Made by a program: the position numbers and the translations under genes
The notes under the pieces: model-generated
Database searches by the model: none
Told to the model about the DNA's origin: nothing
What the model saw: the letters and a program-made list of their open reading frames with translations, nothing else
Source of the DNA: CAVQKZ01 sp963837325
Lineage (GTDB): Bacteria; Actinomycetota; Actinomycetes; Mycobacteriales; Jatrophihabitantaceae
Length of the DNA: 64,000 nt
Reading direction: 5' to 3'
Assembly (NCBI GenBank): GCA_963837325.1
Contig: CAWIMV010000002.1
Location: 930,001 to 994,000 of the forward strand
Part shown: positions 22,728-31,221 of the stretch, in pieces
Layout: the number at the start of each line of letters is the position of its first letter
How positions within the stretch are numbered: position 1 is the first letter of the stretch

Positions 22728-23555
22728 TCAGGAGGTGCTGACCTGGTCCGCGGGCGGGGCCGCGATGTGCACCGGCTCGTTGAATCGACTGAGCGTGACC
22801 AGGGAGGACACGGCCTGGCCCTGGATCGTGACCTTGTCGACGATCTTCACCGGCCGGCCTTTCGAATCGATCCACAGCTCGACCGGCAGCGTGCTCAGTC
22901 CGGCCGCGATCAACGCCTGACGCCCGGGATAGGTCGACGGCAGCTTGGCGACGTCGACGACCAGCGAGTAGTGGTTCGCCGGCGCACCGTTCACCGGCTC
23001 GGCCCCGACGAGCTTGATCGACTTGGCCGACTTCACGAATGTGGACGCCGTGGTGAGTGACGCGGCGTTCTGGGCGTTGCTTATCACCGAGTTCAGCGAC
23101 TTGATCACCGGGTCGGCGCTGTTGGCGGTGACCAGCGTCCAGGGCTTGCCCGAGTGATTGGCCCCAGCCGGCAGTCCGATGTAGGTCTTGCCGTCGACGA
23201 TGCGCAACCGCACCGTGCCGAGTTGGCCGATCGTCTCTGCGAGGTCGAAGGCGACCAGTTTGGCGTTGTGCAGCGTCTCGTCACCCGCGCCTTGCACGTG
23301 CTGAGCGGCGGCCGTGACATCGAGTGCCAGGTGGGTGGACGTTATCGACGCGAGGCCGCTGCGCATGAGGGCGGCCAGGCCGTCGGCGTCGGTCGGCGCC
23401 GACTTGCCGGACGTGCTGGTGCCGGCTGACGCGGACGACCCCGTCGAGTTGCGCGGGCCGCCTTGCCCCGACGTGGTGGATGAGCACGCCACCAAGCCGA
23501 TCAACGCGGCGGACAGCACGAGTAGGGCGGTGCGTCTGGGGGCCATGCGGACCAT
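22728..23555 (-). CDS. LppX/LprG-like lipoprotein
   Basis: The 275-residue lipoprotein has a signal peptide with lipobox IGLVAC (Cys about residue 24), a Ser/Gly-rich linker and a domain resembling the LppX/LprA/LprF/LprG fold. MRSGLASITSTHLALDV, then KTYIGLP, and VELWIDSKGRPVKIVDKV are the usual landmarks. These proteins bind triacylated lipids and move them to the outer envelope. It may help export lipid or lipoglycan; the lipid is unknown. It converges on the GH26-like gene and precedes, on the same strand, no coupled gene. A second Met lies three codons into the frame. Confidence 0.84.
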   Translation of the reverse strand: MVRMAPRRTALLVLSAALIGLVACSSTTSGQGGPRNSTGSSASAGTSTSGKSAPTDADGLAALMRSGLASITSTHLALDVTAAAQHVQGAGDETLHNAKLVAFDLAETIGQLGTVRLRIVDGKTYIGLPAGANHSGKPWTLVTANSADPVIKSLNSVISNAQNAASLTTASTFVKSAKSIKLVGAEPVNGAPANHYSLVVDVAKLPSTYPGRQALIAAGLSTLPVELWIDSKGRPVKIVDKVTIQGQAVSSLVTLSRFNEPVHIAAPPADQVSTS

Positions 23556-23581
23556 CTAACCAAAGGGTTTGCGGTCGAAAT

Positions 23582-24115
23582 TCAGCGACCGATGTCGTGC
23601 ACATGATGGACCAGATCGTGGGCCAGGTACCGGCTGAACGACTCGACGGTGAACACCGAGCCGTTCGAGCGGCGGCCGGGTCGGGCCCATTGCAGAGTGT
23701 CGACCGCTGCGAAGGATGTCGCCAGCCGCTCACCGGCCGCGGCCAGTTCGGTGGCCACGGTGGCGGGGTCCTGCTCCCAGTAGCGTTGCTTGATTGCGGT
23801 TTCGTCCTGGTCCCAATTGGCCCACAGCGGGTCGTACTCGGTGAGCATCAACCGGAGCCGCTCGTCGAAGAGCACGCACACGTCGCGGACGTGGCAGCCG
23901 TACTCCAGCGCCGACCAGACCGTCGGCGCCGGGCGAATCGCCGCCTCGGGATCGGCGAGCGCGGCCCGGAACGACGTGACGGCGCCGCGGATGATCACCG
24001 GCACGTCGTGGTGGCCAACCGTTCTCGCGTCGAAGCCGCAGTCCGGGCAGGGCGAGTCGAGCACCCAGGTCCAATCCTTGTCGTCCGGCGCGGGCGGCGG
24101 GGGGACGTCCGTCAT
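23582..24115 (-). CDS. DinB superfamily protein
   Basis: This 177-residue protein resembles the DinB/MST-like metal-binding four-helix bundle. WSALEYGCHVRDVC gives a His in the second helix, and AHDLVHHVHDIG gives the C-terminal His pair. Together they form the usual triad of metal ligands. The family includes damage-inducible and thiol-transfer enzymes; function here is unknown. A short N-terminal CPDC pair is present. The start at MTDVPPPP is chosen because the frame upstream enters the helicase gene. It lies just after the XPB helicase gene, with about 44 bases between. Confidence 0.82.
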   Translation of the reverse strand: MTDVPPPPAPDDKDWTWVLDSPCPDCGFDARTVGHHDVPVIIRGAVTSFRAALADPEAAIRPAPTVWSALEYGCHVRDVCVLFDERLRLMLTEYDPLWANWDQDETAIKQRYWEQDPATVATELAAAGERLATSFAAVDTLQWARPGRRSNGSVFTVESFSRYLAHDLVHHVHDIGR

Positions 24116-24159
24116 GATCAGGACGCTAGCGGCTGGGCGATCTTGGGCACCACTGCGAT

Positions 24160-25809
24160 TTACAGCGGGTGCAGCAGGTCGTCGGCGTCGACGATCGTGT
24201 ACGCGTAACCCTGTTCGGCCAGGAAGCGCTGACGGTGGGCGGCGTAGTCGGCGTCGAGGGTGTCGCGGGCGACCACCGTGTAGAAGTGCGCCTGGCGACC
24301 GTCGTGTTTGGGCCGCAGCACCCGGCCGAGGCGTTGGGCTTCCTCCTGGCGCGAGCCGAACGTGCCGGAGATCTGGACCGCGACGGCGGCCTCGGGCAGG
24401 TCGACCGAGAAGTTCGCCACCTTGCTGACGACCAGCACGCGCTGCTCGCCGCGGCGGAACTCGTCGTAGAGCCGCTCCCGCTCCTTGTTCGACGTCGAGC
24501 CCTGGATGATCGGCGCGCCGTCGAGCTCGGCCGAGATGTCGTCGAGCTGATCGAGGTAGGCGCCGATGACCAGCACCTGGTCGTCCGGATGCTGCTCGAC
24601 GATCGTGCGGATGACCGGAAGCTTGGTGCGCGCGGTGGCCGCGATCTTGTACCGGTCCTCCGGCTCCGCGGTGGCGTAGTTCATGCGCTCGGCGTCGGTG
24701 AGCGTCACCCGCACCTCGGTGCAGTCGGCCGGCGCGATCCAGCCCTGGTTCTCGATGTCCTTCCACGGTGCGTCGTAGCGCTTCGGGCCGATGAGGGAGA
24801 ACACGTCGCCCTCTCGGCCGTCCTCGCGGATCAGCGTCGCCGTCAGACCGAGCCGCCGGCGCGACTGCAGATCGGCGGTGAGCCGGAAGATCGGTGCCGG
24901 CAGCAGGTGTACCTCGTCGTAGATGATCAGCCCCCAGTCGCGGGAGTCGAACAGCTCGAGGTGGCGGTACTCGCCCTTACGACGGGTGGTCATGATCTGG
25001 TACGTGGCGATCGTGACCGGACGGATCTCCTTCTTCTCGCCGCTGTACTCGCCGATCTCGTCCTCGGTCAGGCTGGTGCGGGCGATCAGCTCACGTTTCC
25101 ACTGCCGCCCGGCGACGGTGTTGGTGACGAGGATCAGCGTGGTGGCCTTGGCCTCGGCCATCGCGGCCGCACCGACCAGCGTCTTGCCCGCGCCACATGG
25201 CAGGACCACGACGCCGGAGCCGCCGGCCCAGAACATGTCGACGGCCTGCTGCTGGTAGGCCCGCAGCTCCCAGTCGTTCTGCACCAGCTCGATCGGGTGC
25301 GCCTCGCCGTCGACATAGCCGGCGAGGTCCTCAGCCGGCCAGCCGACCTTGAGCAGCGCCTGCTTGAGCCGGCCCCGCTCGGACGGATGCACCAGCACCG
25401 TGTCGGACTCGACCCGCTCGCCCAGCATCGGGGCGATCTTCTTCTGCCGCAGCACCTCTTCGAGCACGGCGCGATCGAGGCTGACCAGCACCAGGCCGTG
25501 CACCGGGTGCTTGACCAACTGCAGGCGGCCGTAGCGGTCCATCGTGTCGGCGACGTCGACCAGCAGCGCGTGCGGGACGGCGTAGCGGCTGAAGCGCACC
25601 AGTGCGTCGACGACCTGCTCGGCGTCGTGGCCGGCGGCGCGGGCATTCCACAGCCCGAGCGGCGTCAGCCGGTAGGTGTGCACGTGCTCGGGCGAGCGCT
25701 CCAGCTCGGCGAACGGGGCGATGGCCGCCCGGGCTTCTCCGGAAAGGGGGTGGTCGACCTCGAGTAGCAATGTCTTGTCGGACTGGACGATCAACGGTCC
25801 GTCGGTCAC
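24160..25809 (-). CDS. DNA repair helicase XPB-type (ERCC3-like)
   Basis: The 549-residue SF2 helicase has the bacterial XPB layout: an N-terminal damage-recognition region (about 1-150), then a two-lobed core. Walker A is LPCGAGKT (about 202-209), the DEVH box is IIYDEVHLL (near 297), motif III is LTATL, and motif VI is EAQRLGRVLRP. A stretch near GQ-like KANFSV ends motif V. XPB helicases unwind DNA in repair, and the bacterial enzyme acts alone rather than in TFIIH. The GTG at 25809 is the start because the frame beyond it is non-coding. It is next to a second XPB/Ssl2-like protein, as in mycobacteria. Confidence 0.94.
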   Translation of the reverse strand: MTDGPLIVQSDKTLLLEVDHPLSGEARAAIAPFAELERSPEHVHTYRLTPLGLWNARAAGHDAEQVVDALVRFSRYAVPHALLVDVADTMDRYGRLQLVKHPVHGLVLVSLDRAVLEEVLRQKKIAPMLGERVESDTVLVHPSERGRLKQALLKVGWPAEDLAGYVDGEAHPIELVQNDWELRAYQQQAVDMFWAGGSGVVVLPCGAGKTLVGAAAMAEAKATTLILVTNTVAGRQWKRELIARTSLTEDEIGEYSGEKKEIRPVTIATYQIMTTRRKGEYRHLELFDSRDWGLIIYDEVHLLPAPIFRLTADLQSRRRLGLTATLIREDGREGDVFSLIGPKRYDAPWKDIENQGWIAPADCTEVRVTLTDAERMNYATAEPEDRYKIAATARTKLPVIRTIVEQHPDDQVLVIGAYLDQLDDISAELDGAPIIQGSTSNKERERLYDEFRRGEQRVLVVSKVANFSVDLPEAAVAVQISGTFGSRQEEAQRLGRVLRPKHDGRQAHFYTVVARDTLDADYAAHRQRFLAEQGYAYTIVDADDLLHPL

Positions 25810-25947
25810 GGGTCTCCCTGGCGTCGGTGCACTGGTGAACAAACCATTGTCGCAAACGACGGCGGCCGCGGCGGTGTTCCGCCCCGGCCAGTGAGAAAAG
25901 CCCTGATTTACCGCGACGCCGGGCCCGGCGGTTTGTAGCCTCACGGG

Positions 25948-26361
25948 ATGGAGCAGCAGGGGCTCTCCGACGAGCGCGCCCGGCCCGGCCCGGGCTCGGC
26001 TCTGTACGTGCTCGTCGCAACAGCGGCGTTCCTGTCCGAACTGGCGCTGCTGGCCGTGCTCGGCGTCGCGGGGTGGCATTTCGGCGGTGGGGGATTGCTC
26101 AGCCTTGCCCTGGCCGTGCTGGCCCCGGCGCTCGCCGTGCTGCTGTGGTCGATCTGGGTGGCGCCGTCGGCGGCCCACCGGCTCGGCGATCCGCCGCGCC
26201 TGATCCTGCAGATCGCCCTGTTCGTCGCTGCCGCGGTCCTGGCTGGGCGGGCCGGACACCCGGTCCTGGGCATTGTCGTGGCCGCGGTCGGAGTGGTGGT
26301 GTTCTCCGCCAGTCGCCTCGTCGACGGGGGGCGCGACTCCGCTGGACGGCACACCACCTGA
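25948..26361 (+). CDS. YrdB family membrane protein (DUF2568)
   Basis: The 137-residue integral membrane protein has four predicted transmembrane helices: about residues 19-41, 49-70, 85-103 and 104-122. It contains AAFLSELALLAVLG and the WSIWVAPSAAHRL loop typical of the DUF2568/YrdB family. The role of the family is unknown. The gene lies between the helicase and helicase-associated genes but on the opposite strand. Its stop comes within eight bases of the end of the latter. It has its own ATG with no strong RBS. Confidence 0.84.
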   Translation: MEQQGLSDERARPGPGSALYVLVATAAFLSELALLAVLGVAGWHFGGGGLLSLALAVLAPALAVLLWSIWVAPSAAHRLGDPPRLILQIALFVAAAVLAGRAGHPVLGIVVAAVGVVVFSASRLVDGGRDSAGRHTT

Positions 26362-26369
26362 CCGGCTGA

Positions 26370-28853
26370 TCAGGCCGGGTCGTCGCCCTCGTCGAACGTA
26401 CCGTCGTCTTCCATGACGCTGACGGCCGTGAGCCGGTGCAGCGGGAACGACTGCAGCCGCTGGGTCGCCGACTCGTGGCCACGCACAAAGCCGCCGGCGA
26501 GCGAGATCGGCAGGATGGTGCGGCGCGAGGTGGTGCCGTCGGGGTCGGCCACGCCGAGCATCACCCGTTGACCGTCGCGGATGGCCTGGCGCAGCAGCGC
26601 CATCGTCGCGGCCGACGTGACGCCGGGCACCTGCTGGGCGATGGGCTGGATGCGTCGGCTGAGCGCGGTCAGCGATTCGCCGGCCCGGATCCGTCGCACG
26701 ACCTCGGTGAGGTGCGCGCCGGACTCGGTGACGCTACGCGAACGGATCGTGCGCGCCGGTGGCCGGGACGCGGCGCGAGGGGTGCTCGTGCCGAGCGTGA
26801 TCACCTCGCCGTCGGGTGATTCGGCCGCTGGGGCGTAGCCGGCCTCCCGCAACACCTCGAGTACCCGGGCGACCGGCGTGGTGGTGATGACGATGCTGGG
26901 CGCGATCCGGCGCAGTTGCAGCGAACCGACGTCCCGGTCGCTCAGCACCCGGGCGAGCAAGGACTCGTCGTCGCATCGGAGGTACGCGGCGGCCGTACCG
27001 ACGCGCAGTACGCCGTGCCGACGGGCGACATCGTCGATCAGGTAGCTCAGGGCCTGGGGGACGGGGGTTCGGGAGCGCTCGCTGATCAGCGCGCTGACGG
27101 CGGCCCCGCTGCGTCCGGCGTCCAACGCCCGCCGCACCGACGCCTCGGTGATGCGGTAGACGTTTGCGCCGCCGGTGGACTCCAGGTCGGCGGCCAGGGC
27201 GAGCTCGGCGCCCAGCTCGGCCGTCGGCGGTCCCGGCACGACGATCGTCATGTCGGGCTGGACGAGGAAGTAGTCGACCGGCTCCGGCAAGGCGTTGGCC
27301 AAGGCGTGCTCGGCGGCCGCCCGCGAGCCGGCCAGGAGGGTGCGGCTGTAGCCGGTGAGGCCGCCCGCCGCGGTCACGCCGAACCGGTCGGCCTCGGCCA
27401 GGATGGCCTCGGTGTTCGACCGCTGGGCGTTGGCCCGGCGCGGCGCGGTCCAGGCCAGGCGGGCCAGCACGGCCGCGCGGTCAACCGGCGCCGCGCCCGG
27501 TGCCAGCGTGGTGAGCACATCGAGCACCTGCGCCCGCAGAGCGGGCAGCGTGCCGCGCTCGGCGTCCGGGCCGAGCGCGCTGATGAGGCGGTCGCGTTCG
27601 TCGCGCTGGCTGACCAGGCTGGGCTGACGGGTCATGCCCAGCCAGGCCACCGCGAGTTCGATCCAGCGCTCGGACGGGCTCCGGCGCCGCCAGCTGTCGA
27701 AGTCGACGGTGGGCAGGTAGACCGGCTCCGGGCCGTTCGCGGCGGCGATCAGCCCGGTCGCGTAGGCGGTTTCGGCCAGCAGCGCCGCGACCTGCTCGTC
27801 CACGTCGAGCTCGCGAGCGGTCCGACGCAGTTCCCGGATGCCGACGCCGCCGGCACGCAGGGCCGGCGGCGGGCGATCGGTCCACGCGTCGGCCAGCGCT
27901 TCCACGAGCCGCACCGTGTCGAGCACGGCGGTCGTGCCGAGTCGGTCGAGTTCGGCCGGTTCGCGCGGCACGGCCTCGATGTCCGGCGGGTCGGTGCTGA
28001 CGGCGCCCAGCGGCGTGTCCCGCAGCACGACACCGACCTCGCGCGGCAACTCGACCGTCTGCGCGTCGATCGGGACGAGCAGGCCGCGCGCGATCAACCG
28101 GTGCGGCGGTGGCAGATCAGGCGAGGTGGCCGGCAACTGGGCGTTGCGCACATTGCCGACCGGTGGCCCGGCAGCCAGCCGCTCGAGCACTTGCCGCTCG
28201 GCGGCGTCGCTCTGGGCAATCAGGTCGGCCACCCGCTCCGCGGACGCGAGCACTTCGGCGACCGCGGCGCCGGCCCGCGGCTGTGCCGCCGGCGGCAGGC
28301 CGAGCGTTCGCAGGACCGGCGCGAGATGCAGGTCCGACACGGGCCGCAGCAGTGTCTGCGCCGGCCGGCCCAGGCCGCCCGGGTAGGTACCGACGGCTTC
28401 GACGACGTTCGGGGCGAGGTGCGGCTCGTCCGGATGGCCCCACAGCAGACCCAGTTCGAGCAGTTCGTCGACGCCCGGCCGCACGTCGGTGGTAGTGACG
28501 CCGGGCCCGAAGAGCGCGGCGGCGTGGCCCACGTCGGCGGTGGCGCCGTCTGCCGAGAGGACCAACGCTTCGAGGACGCGCAGGGCGAAGGCGTCGAGAT
28601 TGTCGACGGCGCGTTGCACGGACGTGCGCACGCCGAGCCGGCTTGCCAGCATCGCCAGGTCGGCGGGCGCGGGAAGGGCGAGGTCGGGGCGTCGTCGCAA
28701 CAGCTCGGCCAACTCGGCGTCGCTACGGGACCGCAGCCACTCGGTCAGCGACGCCGGCCGGTCTGCAATTGGCGGCGGTTGGCGCGATGGATCGGCCGCT
28801 GGCTCCGACGCCGCCGCCGGAGGTTGAGCGGCGGGCGGCGGGCCGGGCGGCAT
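26370..28853 (-). CDS. Helicase-associated domain protein (XPB/Ssl2 N-terminal-like)
   Basis: The 827-residue protein carries the helicase-associated (Helicase_C_3/XPB-N) domain in its N-terminal part (SLTEWLRSRSDAELAELLRRRPD, DAFALRVLEALVLS) and a C-terminal segment found in the same family (DYFLVQPDMTIVVPGPP, then RALDAGRS). No Walker motif is present, so it probably binds nucleic acid or partners rather than unwinding. A Pro/Ala-rich first 30 residues precede the domain. In mycobacteria the homologue (Rv0862c, recalled) lies beside the XPB helicase; here one opposite-strand gene lies between them. It may act with XPB in DNA repair or transcription; that is inference. Confidence 0.88.
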   Translation of the reverse strand: MPPGPPPAAQPPAAASEPAADPSRQPPPIADRPASLTEWLRSRSDAELAELLRRRPDLALPAPADLAMLASRLGVRTSVQRAVDNLDAFALRVLEALVLSADGATADVGHAAALFGPGVTTTDVRPGVDELLELGLLWGHPDEPHLAPNVVEAVGTYPGGLGRPAQTLLRPVSDLHLAPVLRTLGLPPAAQPRAGAAVAEVLASAERVADLIAQSDAAERQVLERLAAGPPVGNVRNAQLPATSPDLPPPHRLIARGLLVPIDAQTVELPREVGVVLRDTPLGAVSTDPPDIEAVPREPAELDRLGTTAVLDTVRLVEALADAWTDRPPPALRAGGVGIRELRRTARELDVDEQVAALLAETAYATGLIAAANGPEPVYLPTVDFDSWRRRSPSERWIELAVAWLGMTRQPSLVSQRDERDRLISALGPDAERGTLPALRAQVLDVLTTLAPGAAPVDRAAVLARLAWTAPRRANAQRSNTEAILAEADRFGVTAAGGLTGYSRTLLAGSRAAAEHALANALPEPVDYFLVQPDMTIVVPGPPTAELGAELALAADLESTGGANVYRITEASVRRALDAGRSGAAVSALISERSRTPVPQALSYLIDDVARRHGVLRVGTAAAYLRCDDESLLARVLSDRDVGSLQLRRIAPSIVITTTPVARVLEVLREAGYAPAAESPDGEVITLGTSTPRAASRPPARTIRSRSVTESGAHLTEVVRRIRAGESLTALSRRIQPIAQQVPGVTSAATMALLRQAIRDGQRVMLGVADPDGTTSRRTILPISLAGGFVRGHESATQRLQSFPLHRLTAVSVMEDDGTFDEGDDPA

Positions 28854-28867
28854 CGGGGGATGCGTTG

Positions 28868-29071
28868 TCAGCGCCCGTCGGCCAGGTGCGGGCGGTTGGC
28901 CGGGGAGGGGTGGGTATAGCGCACGCGCTCGAGCGGCAGCGGGAATTCGACGTCGGGGCCGAACGGCGACAGTGAACCAGCCAGGTCGGCGGCCAGCTCG
29001 GACACGTGGAAGTCGCCGAGGCGAGTCACCTCGTCGCGGTACTGCTCCGGAAGTCCTGGGGTGGTGGCCAT
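28868..29071 (-). CDS. Small conserved hypothetical protein
   Basis: The 67-residue acidic protein has no recognised domain. It contains DEVTRLGDFHVSELAADLAGSL and the tail PLERVRYTHPSPANRP. The ATG at 29071 follows AGAGGCATCC-type sequence, and the stop lies 14 bases before the helicase-associated gene, so the two are likely co-transcribed. A similarly small gene is recalled at this place in mycobacteria. No signal or membrane segment is seen. Confidence 0.6.
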   Translation of the reverse strand: MATTPGLPEQYRDEVTRLGDFHVSELAADLAGSLSPFGPDVEFPLPLERVRYTHPSPANRPHLADGR

Positions 29072-29297
29072 GGATGCCTCTCGGTGGATCAGACGCGGAC
29101 TATCTAGTTTGCCATGCCCATCCGCTTTGCGATGCAGCCCGGCGAGACGTGACGGTCGAGCACTGACCCCGGTGCGGCGGCACCGTTCGCCCGACATTCC
29201 GGGCATCCGGCCGGGTCCGGGCTCCCGGGCGGGCCGGGGACCTATCCAGCCGGCTATCCCGGGTGTAATACCGTCCACAGACCAGTAACCTGGAGGT

Positions 29298-29325
29298 GAA
29301 GGCACCGCGAGTGTGCGGTGTCTTC
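29298..29325 (+). promoter_or_regulatory. 5' leader hairpin of the cold-shock gene
   Basis: GAAGGCACCGC and GCGGTGTCTTC form an 11-base stem with one wobble around a six-base loop. The stem lies 60 bases before the GTG of the csp gene. The rest of the 313-base gap between the small gene and csp holds GC-rich sequence with no other clear signal. A structured leader could time cold-shock expression. Confidence 0.45.
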
Positions 29326-29384
29326 AGTGCGTCAGACCGGCGCAGCAATCCAGCTTCGACTACATGCAACCCGAGGAGTACTCC

Positions 29385-29768
29385 GTGCCCACCGGCAAGG
29401 TGAAGTTCTTCAGTGCCGAGAAGGGCTTCGGTTTCCTGTCCTACGACGACGGCGAGGACGTCTTCGTCCACCGTGACGCGCTGCCCGACGGCGTCACCGA
29501 GCTCAAGCCCGGCCAGCGCGTTGAGTTCGGCATCGTCTCGGGTCGCAAGGGCAACCAGGCCATGCAGGTGCGCCTGCTCGACCCGGTGCCGTCGGTCGTG
29601 CGGGCATCCCGCAAACCGGCCGAGGAGATGGCTCCGCTGGTCGAAGACCTGATCAAGCTGCTGGACAGCGTGTCGAACTCGCTGCGCCGCGGCCGCTATC
29701 CCGACAAGCCCGAGGCCCGTAAGGTCGCCGGACTCCTTCGCGCCTTCGCCGACAACCTGGATGTTTGA
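29385..29768 (+). CDS. Cold-shock domain protein with C-terminal helical extension
   Basis: The 127-residue protein starts at GTG 29385 with GAGGAG six bases upstream. Residues 1-66 form a cold-shock domain with RNP1 KGFGFLSY and RNP2 VFVH, the RNA-binding faces. Residues about 75-127 add an acidic/basic helical tail (EDLIKLLDSVSNSLRRG) typical of the two-domain actinobacterial CspB type. It is a cytosolic single-stranded nucleic acid chaperone for adaptation to cold or stress. A 5' hairpin precedes it. It converges on mqnD with a 23-base gap. Confidence 0.94.
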   Translation: MPTGKVKFFSAEKGFGFLSYDDGEDVFVHRDALPDGVTELKPGQRVEFGIVSGRKGNQAMQVRLLDPVPSVVRASRKPAEEMAPLVEDLIKLLDSVSNSLRRGRYPDKPEARKVAGLLRAFADNLDV

Positions 29769-29791
29769 CCAACCTCAGCCGAAGGCCGGGT

Positions 29792-30595
29792 TCACCGCAG
29801 CTCTGGGCTGACTGGGGTCAGGCCGGCGGCGTGGGCGCGGTCGAGCAGGGCCGCGGCTGCCGCGTAGCCCTCGTCGCCGAGGTCTCGGGTGAAGTCGTTG
29901 ACGTACAGCGCGATGTGTTGCTGTTGGACTTCGGGCGACATCTCGTCGGCGTGGGCGGCGACGTAGTCGGCTGAGGCCTCCGGGTGGGCCCAGGCGTGCT
30001 CCACCGAGGCCCGCACAACTCCGGCAATCGCGGCCGTGTCGAGGTCGCGGCGGGCCAGGATCGCGCCGAGCGGAATGGGCAGGCCGGTGTCGCCCTCCCA
30101 CCACTCGCCGAGGTCGACCAGGGCCGTCAGCCCGTAACCGGGATATGTGAAGCGGGCCTCGTGAATGACCAGGCCGGCGTCGTAGCGGCCGTCGCGCACG
30201 CCCGGCATGATCTCGGCGAACGGCACAACGTCGATGCGAGCCGGGCGCTGGCCGGCCGCCCACAGCCGGAACAGCAAGTAGGCCGTCGAACGCTCGCTCG
30301 GGACGGCAACGGTGCGGCCGTCGACGTCGGGCAGCGCGTCGCGGGTCAGCACGAGCGGGCCGCAGCCGCGGCCGAGCGCACCGCCTGTCGGCAGCAGTGC
30401 GTACCGCTCGAGCAGCCACGGCAGCGCCGCGTAAGACACCTTGACCACGTCGAAGCGGCCGTGCTCGGCGGCGGTGTTGGTGACGTCGATGTCGGCGAAT
30501 GTGACCTCGACCGGTGGGGCGCCGTCGATCAGCCCGTGCGCCCAAGCGTGGAAGACGAACGTGTCGTTCGGGCAAGGCGAGAAGGCGAGCTTCAC
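29792..30595 (-). CDS. mqnD: 1,4-dihydroxy-6-naphthoate synthase
   Basis: The 267-residue enzyme matches MqnD of the futalosine route to menaquinone, which converts cyclic dehypoxanthine futalosine to 1,4-dihydroxy-6-naphthoate. The start FSPCPNDTFVFHAW is the hallmark, with GRFDVVKVSYAALPWLL and DAGLVIHEARFTY later. The fold resembles periplasmic-binding proteins, but no signal peptide is present, so it is cytosolic. Its ATG overlaps the mqnB stop by four bases. mqnA, mqnC and the downstream ubiA-type steps must lie elsewhere in the genome. Confidence 0.92.
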   Translation of the reverse strand: MKLAFSPCPNDTFVFHAWAHGLIDGAPPVEVTFADIDVTNTAAEHGRFDVVKVSYAALPWLLERYALLPTGGALGRGCGPLVLTRDALPDVDGRTVAVPSERSTAYLLFRLWAAGQRPARIDVVPFAEIMPGVRDGRYDAGLVIHEARFTYPGYGLTALVDLGEWWEGDTGLPIPLGAILARRDLDTAAIAGVVRASVEHAWAHPEASADYVAAHADEMSPEVQQQHIALYVNDFTRDLGDEGYAAAAALLDRAHAAGLTPVSPELR

Positions 30596-31221
30596 CCTGT
30601 CTCCAATCCTGCCGAGGTGGCGGCGTCGATCGCGTGGCCGAGCGCGATGAGTGCGTCGGGGATGCGCCAGGCCGCGCGATCGCGTGGGCCGACACAGTTG
30701 CTGATGGTCCGGATCTCCGCGAACGGCACACCGTGCAGCGTCGCGGCCGCGGCGACCCCCGCCCCCTCCATCGCTTCCGCGACGGCGTCGGGAAACCGCC
30801 CGCGCCGCTCGTCGGCGGTGACCCGGGTTCCGGTGACGGTGGCCACGGTGAGCACGGTGCCGAGCCGACCGTCGGTGCGGGCGGCGAGTTCGCCGGCCAG
30901 TCGCGGCGCGACCGGGTACTGGTCGGTGCCGAAGCCGAGCGCGGACACCGCGGTGAAGCCGTCGCTGGTCTCTGCGCCCAGGTCGGCGAACGCGATCGTG
31001 GACGCGACCGCGACGGCACCGATGTCCAGTGGCGGGAAGCCGCCGGCGATGCCGGCGCAGATCACGAGCTCGTAGTCACCCGGGCCGAGGGCCGCCGACG
31101 TCGCGGCGGCCGAGGCCGCAGCGCCGACGCCGCCGACCAGCACGGTCAGGTCACGACGGCCGACGGCGGCCAGGATCGCGTCCCGCTCGGGCTCGACGGC
31201 GGTGACGACCAGCAGCTTCAC
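30592..31221 (-). CDS. mqnB: Futalosine hydrolase
   Basis: The 209-residue nucleosidase of the MTA/SAH nucleosidase superfamily carries VTAVEPERDAI at its start, ICAGIAGGF for the ribose site, and SNCVGPRDRAAW near the end with the acid/base Asp. It should split futalosine to dehypoxanthinyl futalosine and hypoxanthine. The GTG start overlaps the upstream MFS stop by four bases, and its stop overlaps mqnD by four. The MFS, mqnB and mqnD genes are therefore translationally coupled. Confidence 0.9.
   Translation of the reverse strand: MKLLVVTAVEPERDAILAAVGRRDLTVLVGGVGAAASAAATSAALGPGDYELVICAGIAGGFPPLDIGAVAVASTIAFADLGAETSDGFTAVSALGFGTDQYPVAPRLAGELAARTDGRLGTVLTVATVTGTRVTADERRGRFPDAVAEAMEGAGVAAAATLHGVPFAEIRTISNCVGPRDRAAWRIPDALIALGHAIDAATSAGLETG

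Noticed and set aside
26916..28919. Long open frame (667 codons) opposite the helicase-associated gene
   Set aside because: It mirrors third-position GC bias of the real gene on the other strand; composition is Arg/Gly/Gln-rich with no domain.
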